A stretch of DNA of 35,590 nucleotides from positions 1 to 35,590 of the forward strand of contig DATBIS010000112.1 in NCBI GenBank assembly GCA_036556805.1, in the 5' to 3' direction. The notes beneath the pieces were generated by a model. That model had not been told where the DNA came from. It did no database searches and saw only the letters and a program-made list of their open reading frames with translations. Every line of letters starts with the position of its first letter. Within the stretch, counting starts at the first letter, position 1. Of this stretch, positions 8,270-15,893 are shown in pieces. This DNA comes from DATBIS01 sp036556805 (lineage in GTDB: Bacteria; Actinomycetota; UBA4738; HRBIN12). The translations under genes and the position numbers were made by a program.

Positions 8270-8281
8270 TCGGTAGCGAAC
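8268..8281. promoter_or_regulatory. Operator-like inverted repeat over the hpaE start site
   Basis: GTTCG and CGAAC form a perfect 5-base inverted repeat with a 4-base centre (GTAG), lying across the predicted transcription start. This is where a repressor would bind. A MarR-type regulator is encoded further down the same cluster. The first ten bases, GTTCGGTAGC, recur on the - strand upstream of the P450 at 24994. Confidence 0.4.
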
Positions 8282-8299
8282 GATCCGGGAGGTTCTGGC

Positions 8300-9748
8300 A
8301 CGCACGCGGTCGTCGAGGGCGTCGAGGTTTCGACCGAGCACTGGATCGGCGGCGCCCGCGTTTCCTCCGACGAGACGTTCGTGGACGTCTCGCCGATCGA
8401 CGAGATGCCGATCGCCGAGGTCGCCCGCGGGCGCGACGCCGACGCCGACCTCGCGGTCGCCGCCGCGCGGTCCGCGTTCGACACGTGGGGCCGCACGCCG
8501 CCGAAGGAACGGGCGGCGACCCTGCACCGCATCGCCGACGGCATCGAGGCCCGCGTTCCGGAGCTCGCCGCCGTGGAGACTCGCGACAACGGCTCGCTGC
8601 TGCGCTCGATGCGCAACTCGGTGATGCCGCGCGTCGCGCGCAACTTCCGCTTCTTCGCCGACCACCTGCTCGAGCTGGGCGAGCACGAGATGGCGTACGA
8701 CGCGTTCTCCGAGCTCGTGTCCTGGGACCCCTCGGGCGTCGAGGTCGTCATCACGCCCTGGAACGCCCCGCTCATGCTCGCGAGCTGGCGGTTCGCGCCG
8801 GCGCTCGCGGCCGGCAACACGATCGTTCTGAAGCCGCCCGAGTGGGCGCCCCTCACCGCTTCGCTCTTCGCCGACATCGCACGCGACGCGGGGTTGCCCG
8901 ACGGCGCGTTCAACGTGCTGCACGGGATCGGAGAGGAGGCCGGGGCCGCGCTCGTCGCGCATCCGGCGGTCGATCGAGTGTCGTTCACGGGGTCGGTGGC
9001 CACCGGCCGTCTCGTGGCGTCGGCTGCCGGCGCGAACCTCACGCCGGTCTCGCTCGAGCTCGGCGGGAAGTCGCCGTTCGTCGCGTTCGCCGACGCCGAT
9101 CTCGAAGCGGTCGTGAAGCAGGCCGTGAACCAGTTCGACAACGCGGGGCAGGTGTGTCTCGCAGGGACCCGGCTGATCGTCGAGGCGAGCGTCTTCGACG
9201 AGTTCCTCGAGCGGTTCGCCGAGGCGGCCGGCGCGATCGTCCAGGGCGACCCCCGGGACGAGGCGACCGACCTCGGCCCGCTCATCACGCGCGAGCACTT
9301 CGAGCGCGTGGACGGCTTCGTGCAGAGGGCGAAGGCCGACGGCGCACGTGTCGCGTTCGGGGGCGGCCCGAACGACGACCTCGGCGGGTTGTACTACCGG
9401 CCGACGCTCTTCCTCGACGCGCCCGCGGGATCCGAGATCCTCCGGCAGGAGGTCTTCGGCCCGGTCCTCACCGCGGAGGCGTTCACCGACGAGGACGACG
9501 CGGTCGCGCGCGCGAACGCCACCGACTTCGGCCTCGCCGCGATCCTGTACACGGGTGACCGGGAGCGCGCGGCGCGCGTGAGCGCCCGTCTCGTGGCGGG
9601 GACCATCTGGGTGAACTGCTTCTTCGTGCGCGACCTCGCCGCCCCGTTCGGCGGATCCAGGAACTCGGGGATCGGGCGGGAGGGCGGCACCTGGAGCTTC
9701 GACTTCCACGCGGACGTGAAGAACGTCTGCACGGCACCTTGGGGGTAG
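8300..9748 (+). CDS. hpaE: Aldehyde dehydrogenase, HpaE-like (5-carboxymethyl-2-hydroxymuconate semialdehyde dehydrogenase)
   Basis: This NAD-type aldehyde dehydrogenase has, counted from GTG 8381, PWN at 127-129, FTGS at 202-205, general base E226 in LELGGK and catalytic C259 in GQVCLAG. It lies 4 bases before hpaD, so oxidation of the HpaD ring-cleavage semialdehyde is the likely role. The first usual start codon in frame is GTG 8381, but it sits inside family-like sequence: the frame upstream encodes STEHWIGGARVSSDETF, a normal ALDH N-terminus. That part must be coding. The only candidate start just after a ribosome-binding site (GGAGG, 8288-8292) is ACG at 8300, giving 482 residues, close to the family's usual length. 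An ACG start, or a base error hiding an ATG, is therefore proposed. ALDH assignment is firm; HpaE rests on context. Confidence 0.85.
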   Translation, partial: THAVVEGVEVSTEHWIGGARVSSDETFVDVSPIDEMPIAEVARGRDADADLAVAAARSAFDTWGRTPPKERAATLHRIADGIEARVPELAAVETRDNGSLLRSMRNSVMPRVARNFRFFADHLLELGEHEMAYDAFSELVSWDPSGVEVVITPWNAPLMLASWRFAPALAAGNTIVLKPPEWAPLTASLFADIARDAGLPDGAFNVLHGIGEEAGAALVAHPAVDRVSFTGSVATGRLVASAAGANLTPVSLELGGKSPFVAFADADLEAVVKQAVNQFDNAGQVCLAGTRLIVEASVFDEFLERFAEAAGAIVQGDPRDEATDLGPLITREHFERVDGFVQRAKADGARVAFGGGPNDDLGGLYYRPTLFLDAPAGSEILRQEVFGPVLTAEAFTDEDDAVARANATDFGLAAILYTGDRERAARVSARLVAGTIWVNCFFVRDLAAPFGGSRNSGIGREGGTWSFDFHADVKNVCTAPWG

Positions 9749-9752
9749 GGAC

Positions 9753-10646
9753 ATGGGAGAGATCGTCGGCGCCGGGCTCGTCTCGCACGTACCCACGATC
9801 ATGCTGCCGGAAGAGGTGCGCCTGGAGATCAACGACGGGAAGGAGATCTCGCTGGTCCCCGGGCTCCGCCGGCTTCGCTCCGAGGTGCTCGACCGGCTGC
9901 GACCCGACACGATCGTGGTGATGGATACGCACTGGGAGGTGACGTTCGAACACATCATCACGTCCCACGAGCGCCGGCAGGGCACGTTCACGTCGCACGA
10001 GCTCCCGCGCGGGATGCGGCAGATCCCGTACGACATGCCCGGCGACCCCGAGCTCGCGAACGCGGTGGCGGCGGCCGCCGAGGGCAGGGACGACACCTGG
10101 GTGCTCGCCTGCGACGACCCGTTCCTCCCGATCTTCTACGGCACCGTGAACATCTGGAGCTACCTGAACGGCGGGGAGCGCTGGGTGAGCGTCGGCATCA
10201 ACCAGTGCGGGCAGACCGACGACTTCCTCCTGCTCGGCGAGCTGATCGGCCAGGCCGTCGCGCAGGTGGACCGGCGCGTCGTGCTGCTCGCGTCGGGCGG
10301 CCTCTCGCACCGGTTCCTGCCATTCAGGGAGCTTCGCGGGCACGAGTCGTCGTCGCTCGACAACATCATCACGCCGGAAGCCCGCGTCGCGGACGAGCAC
10401 GTGCTCTCGCTCATGGCGGCCGGCGACCACAAGGGCATCATCGACAACCTCCCGGAGTACAAGAAGGTGGGGCCCGAAGGGAAGTTCGGCCATTACCTGA
10501 TCATGGCCGGGGCGCTCGGCGGGCCGGCCCTCATCGCGAAAGGGGAGCGGTTCGGGGAGTACGAGGCATCCGTCGGCACCGGACAGGTGCACGTGTGGTT
10601 CGAACGGCCGGCCGAGGGCTGGACCGGGGAGAGCTCGGCCGCATAG
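9753..10646 (+). CDS. hpaD: 3,4-dihydroxyphenylacetate 2,3-dioxygenase (HpaD, class III extradiol)
   Basis: This 297-residue LigB-type non-heme iron dioxygenase opens the ring of homoprotocatechuate (3,4-dihydroxyphenylacetate). It resembles enterobacterial HpaD/HpcB along its whole length: SHVPTIMLPE at the N-terminus, VMDTHWEV, the TSHELPRGMRQIPYDM segment with PGDPEL, LASGGLSHRF, LPEYKK, and the C-terminal GTGQVHVWF. Probable iron ligands are H12, H60 and the glutamate in PEGKFGHY. The ATG at 9753 has GGGGGTAGGG just upstream and follows the dehydrogenase stop by 4 bases. In the known pathway HpaD is followed by HpaE, HpaF, HpaG, HpaH and HpaI. HpaE-like and FAH-type HpaG-like proteins are in this window; HpaF, HpaH and HpaI are not. 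Confidence 0.9.
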   Translation: MGEIVGAGLVSHVPTIMLPEEVRLEINDGKEISLVPGLRRLRSEVLDRLRPDTIVVMDTHWEVTFEHIITSHERRQGTFTSHELPRGMRQIPYDMPGDPELANAVAAAAEGRDDTWVLACDDPFLPIFYGTVNIWSYLNGGERWVSVGINQCGQTDDFLLLGELIGQAVAQVDRRVVLLASGGLSHRFLPFRELRGHESSSLDNIITPEARVADEHVLSLMAAGDHKGIIDNLPEYKKVGPEGKFGHYLIMAGALGGPALIAKGERFGEYEASVGTGQVHVWFERPAEGWTGESSAA

Positions 10647-10676
10647 CCGGGCGCCGCGAGGAGAAAGGGGCTCCAC

Positions 10677-12155
10677 GTGGATGGGCAGCAATCGCAAGAG
10701 GCGGAGTACGAGCGACTCGGGCACAAACAGCTCACGCTCGTCGACGTCGTCGCGCAATCCGTCGGGTTCATGGGACCGGTGTTCAGCTCCGCGTTCCTCA
10801 TCCCCGCGATCGCCGGCATCATCAGCGCCACGGGCAAGGGCGCCGGCATCGCGGCGCCGCTCGCGGTGCTGATCGCCGCGATCGGCGTGTTCGCGCTCGG
10901 GTGGATCGTCGCGCAGTACTCGAAGCGCATCCACGCGGCGGGATCCCTCTACGACTACGTCTCGAACGGCCTCGGCCGCACCCTCGGGGCCGCCACGGGC
11001 TGGCTCTACTACGGCGGGACCATCGTGCTCACGTGCGGCCTCGGCGTGCTCGTGGGCGGCTTCATCCACGACACGATCCAGGCGGAGTTCAACCGGGAGC
11101 CGCTTCCGATCTGGGCGTGGAACGTCCTGTGGGCCGTGGCGCTCTTCCTCGTGCTGTACCTCGGCGTGCAGATCTCCACGCGCGTGCAGCTGACGCTCGC
11201 GCTGATCTCGGTGGCGGTGGTGCTGACGTTCTTTATCTACGTGATCGTGAAGGTCGGCGGCGACAACGACGTCGCGAAGGCGTTCGACCCGAGCGGCTCG
11301 ACGACGGGCGACCTCAACGGCGTCCTGTTCGGCGTGCTCTACGGCGTGCTGATCTTCGTGGGGTTCGAGACCGCCGCGAACCTCGCCGAGGAGACCTCCC
11401 AGCCGAAGCGGCAGATCCCTCGCGCGGTGATGTTCTCCGTCGTCGCGGTGTCGATCTTCTACCTGATCGCGTCGTACGCGCAGGTGGCCGGCTTCGGGTT
11501 CCACCTGGACACGCTCGCGAGCGCCGCGGCGGCGCCGCTGTTCGCGCTCGCGTCGCCCGCGGAGGCCGGCGGGTTCGGGTCGACGACGCTCGTGCGGATC
11601 ATGGAGCTGGTCGTGCTGTTCGACATCCTCGCGGTGGGCGTGGGCGCGGCGGTGGCATCGACGCGCGGCGTGTTCGCGATGGCGCGGGACCGGCGGCTGC
11701 CGGCTCCGCTCGCGAGCGTGTCGAGCCGGTTCGGCACCCCGACCGGCTCGATCGCCTTCCTGATCTTCATCCAGGCGCTGTTCATTCTCGGCACGGAGTT
11801 CTGGGACGACCTGTTCGCGCTGCCGGAGACGCCGCACTACTTCGCGATCTTCCTGTGGGGATCGACGTTCGGCGGGTTCGCGCTCGTCGTGGTCTACCTG
11901 CTGATGTCGTTGGGGTCCCTGTTCGGCCTTCGCGACCTGCCGAACCGCGTGGGTCTCTGGATCTCGGCGATCCTCGGGCTCGCGATCTCGGGAGGCGCGA
12001 TCTACGGCTCGTTCGCCGACGTCACGAGTCCGATCCTGCTCGGTCCCGTCTACGCGCTGGTGCTCTTCGGGGTCGGGCTGCTCGCGTCGTTCGTGTTCAA
12101 GGGCCGTGAGCCGGCCGTGAAGGTCATCCACGCCCTGCGCACGCATCAGGAATGA
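10677..12155 (+). CDS. APC-superfamily amino acid/polyamine permease
   Basis: This 492-residue membrane protein has about twelve hydrophobic segments and the APC-family pattern. The N-terminal part has GFMGPVFSSAFLIPAIAGI, and the region around TM6 has FGVLYGVLIFVGFETAANLAEET, where the FE(T/S)A(A)NLAEE block is diagnostic. The start is GTG 10677, preceded by GAGGAGAAAGG at 10658-10668; an ATG four bases later is out of frame. It lies 30 bases after hpaD and 13 bases before the decarboxylase reading frame. Import of an amino acid or amine for the decarboxylase and dioxygenase is the natural inference. The substrate cannot be read from sequence; an aromatic amino acid or aromatic amine would fit the neighbours. 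Confidence 0.9.
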   Translation: MDGQQSQEAEYERLGHKQLTLVDVVAQSVGFMGPVFSSAFLIPAIAGIISATGKGAGIAAPLAVLIAAIGVFALGWIVAQYSKRIHAAGSLYDYVSNGLGRTLGAATGWLYYGGTIVLTCGLGVLVGGFIHDTIQAEFNREPLPIWAWNVLWAVALFLVLYLGVQISTRVQLTLALISVAVVLTFFIYVIVKVGGDNDVAKAFDPSGSTTGDLNGVLFGVLYGVLIFVGFETAANLAEETSQPKRQIPRAVMFSVVAVSIFYLIASYAQVAGFGFHLDTLASAAAAPLFALASPAEAGGFGSTTLVRIMELVVLFDILAVGVGAAVASTRGVFAMARDRRLPAPLASVSSRFGTPTGSIAFLIFIQALFILGTEFWDDLFALPETPHYFAIFLWGSTFGGFALVVVYLLMSLGSLFGLRDLPNRVGLWISAILGLAISGGAIYGSFADVTSPILLGPVYALVLFGVGLLASFVFKGREPAVKVIHALRTHQE

Positions 12156-12168
12156 GCGAGGAGGTCGG

Positions 12169-13599
12169 CTGAGCCCCCTGACCGACGAGCCCGACGGGCC
12201 GCTACGGCTCGACGCCTCCCGCGAGGAGGCGCTCGCGCACGCGGTGAAGCTCGTCGCCGAGGCTTGGCGATCGTTCGACCGGTACCGGCCGGAGGAGCCG
12301 CCGCTCGACGAACGCGTCCGCCAGCTGCTGCAGGCCGGGCTCCCCGGGGAGCCGGTGTCGGTGCACGAGGCGCTCGACGACGCCGCGAGGATCCTCGACG
12401 AGTCGATCGCGCAGCCGCGTCCGCGGTACTTCGCGTTCGTCGGTTCGAGCGGCTTGGAGATCGGCACGATCGGCGACCTGCTCGCGACCACGTACGACAT
12501 CAATCTTGCGGTCGACGCGAGAGCCGCGACCGAGATCGAGGCACAGGCCGTCCGATGGGCGGGCGAGTTCGTGGGCTTCCCGGCCGGCGTCGGAGCGTTC
12601 ACGAGCGGGGGGACGATCAGCAACACGACCGCGCTGGCGGCCGCGCGCGAGCGCGCGCTGCCGGGCTCACGCCTGACCGGCGTGGCGACCGCAGTGGCGG
12701 CGTACTGCTCCGTCGACGGGCACTACTCGATCACGCGCGCGGCGGAGCTCCTCGGTCTCGGGTCTTCGAACCTGCGCGCGATCGCGATCGACGAACGGCG
12801 TCGGATGCGGCCCGACGCGCTCGCCGCCGCGATCGATCGAGACGTGGCCGCGGGCGTCACGCCGATCGCCGTCGTCGCGACCGGCGGCACGACGCTCACC
12901 GGAGCCGTCGACCCGATCGACGAGATCGCCGACGTCTGCGCCGAGCACGACGTCTGGCTGCACATCGACGGGGCCTACGGGCTCCCCGCCGCCTCGCTGC
13001 GGCCCGATCTCTTCGTCGGGGTCGATCGCGCCGACTCGGTCTCGGTCGACGCCCACAAGTGGCTCTACGTGCCGAAGGCATGCTCGGTCGTGCTCGTGCG
13101 CCGCGTCGAGGATCTCTCGAGGGCCTTCGGCCACGAGGGAACGTACCTGCCGCACCAGCAGCACGAGCTGCACGCGGTCGACTTCACGCTGGAGTATTCC
13201 CGCCCGTTCCGCGCCCTGAAGCTCTGGCTCGCGCTCCGTGCCCACGGGTCCCCGCAGTTCCGCGAGGCGATCGCTCGAAACCTCGCCGAGGCCGAGCTGC
13301 TGCACCGGGTCGCGTCCGAAGCACCGGACTTCCAGACGATGTCCGCCCCGCCGCAGCTCTCGATCGTGCCGATCCGGCACCGGCCCGACGGCGTCGCCGA
13401 TCTCGACCGCCACAACGACCGGCTCGCGAAGGCGGTCCAGGAGGACGGACGGGTCTATCTCGCGTCGGCGCTCATCGACGGGGAAGTCTGGCTGCGCCCG
13501 TGCTTCGTGAACTTCCGCACGACCGAGGAGGACGTGCTCGCGATCGTCGACGTCGCGCGAGAGCTGGGGGAGCGCCTCGCGAGGTCGGGCACGCCATGA
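12169..13599 (+). CDS. PLP-dependent group II amino acid decarboxylase (aromatic-L-amino-acid decarboxylase-like)
   Basis: Counted from GTG 12244 this is 451 residues, with PLP lysine K272 in VDAHKWLYVP, HIDGAYGLPA at about 240-249 (the PLP-pyridine aspartate) and SGGTISNTTAL at 121-131. SRPFRALKLWLALRAHG is typical of aromatic/tyrosine decarboxylases. It removes CO2 from an amino acid to give an amine. GTG 12244 would cut off half of the first helix: the frame upstream encodes ASREEALAHAVKLVAEAW, as expected for this family. GAGGAGG at 12158-12164 is followed by no usual start codon, only CTG 12169 (or CTG 12178). CTG 12169 is therefore chosen, giving 476 residues. The stop overlaps the MarR start (ATGA). 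Tyrosine, DOPA or phenylalanine is a likely substrate given hpaD, but specificity is not proven. Confidence 0.87.
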   Translation: MSPLTDEPDGPLRLDASREEALAHAVKLVAEAWRSFDRYRPEEPPLDERVRQLLQAGLPGEPVSVHEALDDAARILDESIAQPRPRYFAFVGSSGLEIGTIGDLLATTYDINLAVDARAATEIEAQAVRWAGEFVGFPAGVGAFTSGGTISNTTALAAARERALPGSRLTGVATAVAAYCSVDGHYSITRAAELLGLGSSNLRAIAIDERRRMRPDALAAAIDRDVAAGVTPIAVVATGGTTLTGAVDPIDEIADVCAEHDVWLHIDGAYGLPAASLRPDLFVGVDRADSVSVDAHKWLYVPKACSVVLVRRVEDLSRAFGHEGTYLPHQQHELHAVDFTLEYSRPFRALKLWLALRAHGSPQFREAIARNLAEAELLHRVASEAPDFQTMSAPPQLSIVPIRHRPDGVADLDRHNDRLAKAVQEDGRVYLASALIDGEVWLRPCFVNFRTTEEDVLAIVDVARELGERLARSGTP

Positions 13600-14153
13600 A
13601 CGGCACCGGCCGGGCCGATCCGGGCGAGCCCGCCGACGACCTGCTTCCCGCCGAGCGCAAGGTGCTCGACGCCGTCGGTCACCTGCCGCTCGACTTCCGC
13701 GCGATGTGGGCGGTGTCGAACCTCTTCCGGAGCTCGACGGCGATCCGCCGTCACATGGAGGCGAACGTGCTCGCGGCCGACCGGCTGTCGTGGACGGCGT
13801 TCACGGGACTCTGGGTCCTCTGGATCTGGGGCGAGATGGAGACGCGGGACTTCGCGGCTGCCGTCGGCATCAGCCGGCCCACCGCGACCGGCGTCGTCAC
13901 CACGCTCGAGGGCCGCGCGTTCGTTCGCCGCCGGCGGAACGAGCAGGACGGGCGCATGGTGCTGGTGTCGCTCACGCCGTCGGGCCGTCGCAAGATCGAG
14001 CACCTGTTCCCGCGCTTCAACGCCGAGGAGGTGGCCCTCACGGCGCGACTTTCCGGCGGCGAGCAAGAGGCGCTCGCCGGGATGCTGCGGTCGATGTTCC
14101 GAACGGTCGAGGACCGGGGCGGGAGGAGTGGCCGCGGCGCGTCGCGGAGCTAG
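13596..14153 (+). CDS. MarR-family transcriptional regulator
   Basis: This 185-residue protein has a MarR winged helix-turn-helix. The recognition region reads DFAAAVGISRPTATGVVTTLE, followed by the wing RRRNEQDGRMVLVSLTPSGRR with the diagnostic DGR...LT..G pattern. Helices before and after would form the dimer interface. Many MarR proteins, including HpaR of the homoprotocatechuate operon, bind phenolic ligands and repress their own catabolic genes. Here the gene is inside the aromatic cluster, overlapping the decarboxylase stop (ATGA). Control of the promoter at 8241-8269 through the inverted repeat at 8268-8281 is plausible but inferred. The tail after about residue 165 is Arg/Gly-rich and probably disordered. 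Confidence 0.92.
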   Translation: MNGTGRADPGEPADDLLPAERKVLDAVGHLPLDFRAMWAVSNLFRSSTAIRRHMEANVLAADRLSWTAFTGLWVLWIWGEMETRDFAAAVGISRPTATGVVTTLEGRAFVRRRRNEQDGRMVLVSLTPSGRRKIEHLFPRFNAEEVALTARLSGGEQEALAGMLRSMFRTVEDRGGRSGRGASRS

Positions 14154-14156
14154 CCG

Positions 14157-15092
14157 GTGACGCCGCCCCGACTCATCCTCGTTCTCAGCGAGAACTGGAC
14201 CCTGGTCTCGCCTCGCGACCTGCGCGCGCTCGTGCGCCTTGCGGTCGAGGCGGAGGACGCTGGGTTCGACGGCGTGATGGTGAGCGAGCACGTCGCGCTC
14301 GGACCGGACGCGGACGCGCGGGGCCGGCCCGCGAACCCCCGCGAGTACGCCTTGCCCGGCAACCAGGATCCGCGCATGCCGTGGCCGGATTCGATCGCGA
14401 TCCTCGCGGCCGTGGCCGGTGCCACCAGCCGGCTCCGCCTGGTGGCGGGCGCGATCATCCCGCCGCTTCGTCATCCGATCGCGCTCGCGAAGTCCCTCGC
14501 GACCGTCGACCTGCTGTCGGAGGGGCGTTTGGTCGTCCAGCCGACGGTGAGCTGGCATCGAGCCGAGTACGAGGCGCTCGGGGTTTCCTTCGCATCGCGC
14601 GGCGAGCTGCTCGATGAGCACCTGGACGCGTGGCGCGCGCTCTGGGCGGCCTCGCCCGCGTCGTTCCACGGGGCCCGCTACCGGTTCGATGACGTCTACC
14701 TCGAGCCGAAGCCGTGGCGGCCGGAGGGTCCGCCGATGTGGTTCGGCGGCGGCTCGATGCACGAGCGCTTGCTTCGCCGCATCGTGGCGTTCGGAAGCGG
14801 CTTCAATCCGCTCGGCGCGCCGAGCGACGAGGATCTCGAACGGCTCCGCTCCGGCATGTCGGCGGCCGGCCGATCGATGGACGAGCTCGAGCTGATCGGC
14901 GGGACGCGAGCGCGGTTCGACGACGCGGAGGGCGTCGCCGATCTCGCCGAGGCGCTCGAGTCGGTGCCGGGTCAGGTCGCGCGCGGGTTCACGACGATCT
15001 GCATCAAGCCGTCGCAGTTCGTCGGCGACGCAAGTGAGGTCGGCGCGTTCTGCCGCGAAGCCGTCGCGCGCGTCACGGAGCTCGTCGATTAG
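14157..15092 (+). CDS. LLM-class (F420-type) flavin-dependent oxidoreductase
   Basis: This 311-residue luciferase-like TIM-barrel protein matches actinobacterial LLM oxidoreductases that usually use F420. Visible blocks are EAEDAGFDGVMVSEHVAL near residue 35, SRLRLVAGAIIPPLRHPIALAK, ATVDLLSEGRLVVQPTVSWH and PPMWFGGGS. It starts at GTG 14157, 3 bases after the MarR stop, so it is the last gene of the cluster that begins at 8300. The 3' end overlaps the convergent SDR gene by 4 bases. The reaction is unknown: family members reduce or oxidise small organic substrates. A role in the aromatic amine pathway is inferred only from the operon. Confidence 0.88.
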   Translation: MTPPRLILVLSENWTLVSPRDLRALVRLAVEAEDAGFDGVMVSEHVALGPDADARGRPANPREYALPGNQDPRMPWPDSIAILAAVAGATSRLRLVAGAIIPPLRHPIALAKSLATVDLLSEGRLVVQPTVSWHRAEYEALGVSFASRGELLDEHLDAWRALWAASPASFHGARYRFDDVYLEPKPWRPEGPPMWFGGGSMHERLLRRIVAFGSGFNPLGAPSDEDLERLRSGMSAAGRSMDELELIGGTRARFDDAEGVADLAEALESVPGQVARGFTTICIKPSQFVGDASEVGAFCREAVARVTELVD

Positions 15093-15892
15093 GGCGAGCT
15101 CGGCTCGCCGAAGGCGAGGTCGGCGACGTCGACCGCCATCCCGCCGCCGTCGGCGATGAGCGCCGTGCCGGTCACGATCGAGGACTCGTCGCTCGCGAGG
15201 AAGACGCAGCACGCGGCGATCTCCTCGGCGGTGGCCGGTCGGCGCAGGGGAGCGTTCGCCGACACGAGGCGGTATGCCTCCTCGCGCGAGATCCCGCGCT
15301 GCTTCGCGAGGCCGTCCATCGCGCGGTCGCCCATCGGCGTGACGACCCACCCCGGGCAGATGGCGTTCGCGCGGATGCCATTCGGCCCGTAGTCGACGCT
15401 GAGGGAACGCGTGAGCCCGAGGAGCCCCGCCTTGGAGGTCACGTAGGCGGCCGACTCGGGGCCGCTCACCAGGCCCGAGACGCTCGAGACCAGCACGATC
15501 GCTCCCGCGCCGCGATCGAGCATCGCCGGGAGCGCAGCGCGCACGAGGAGCAGCGGGCCGGTGAGGTTCACGTCGATCGTGCGGCGCCAGCGCTCCTCGT
15601 CGACATCGCCGGCCGCCCCGCCGTATCCGGATGCTGCGTTCGCCACGACGACGTCGAGCCCACCGAACCGGGAGACGGCCAGGCGCACGGTCTCGGTCGC
15701 GTGGTCGGGATCGGCGGCGTCGCCGGCGACCGCGAGCCCCTCGACCTCCGCGGCCACCGCCTCGATCGGCTCGGGCCGGCGGCCGGTGACGACGACCTTC
15801 GCGCCCTCGCGCGCGAACGCACGCGCGGTCGCGGCGCCGATGCCCGTGCCGCCCCCGCTCACGATCGCGACGCGGCCCTCGAGACGGCTCAT
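15089..15892 (-). CDS. Short-chain dehydrogenase/reductase
   Basis: This 267-residue classical SDR has cofactor motif GGGTGIG (13-19), NAAS (85-88) and catalytic serine in VSSVSG (136-140), with Y150 and K154 in the YVTSK block. The PGWVVTPMG loop follows. These make it an active-looking NAD(P)-dependent alcohol/ketone oxidoreductase. Its ATG lies 1 base after the stop of the glutamine-synthetase-like gene, so the two form one operon transcribed leftward. Substrate unknown; SDR specificity cannot be read at this level. Confidence 0.92.
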   Translation of the reverse strand: MSRLEGRVAIVSGGGTGIGAATARAFAREGAKVVVTGRRPEPIEAVAAEVEGLAVAGDAADPDHATETVRLAVSRFGGLDVVVANAASGYGGAAGDVDEERWRRTIDVNLTGPLLLVRAALPAMLDRGAGAIVLVSSVSGLVSGPESAAYVTSKAGLLGLTRSLSVDYGPNGIRANAICPGWVVTPMGDRAMDGLAKQRGISREEAYRLVSANAPLRRPATAEEIAACCVFLASDESSIVTGTALIADGGGMAVDVADLAFGEPSSP

Positions 15893-15893
15893 C

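Noticed and set aside
9483..12626. Long open frame on the - strand (over 1,000 codons)
   Set aside because: It is antisense to hpaE, hpaD, the permease and the decarboxylase; its translation is Arg/Glu/Pro/His-rich low-complexity sequence with no motifs, a product of GC-rich codon bias.
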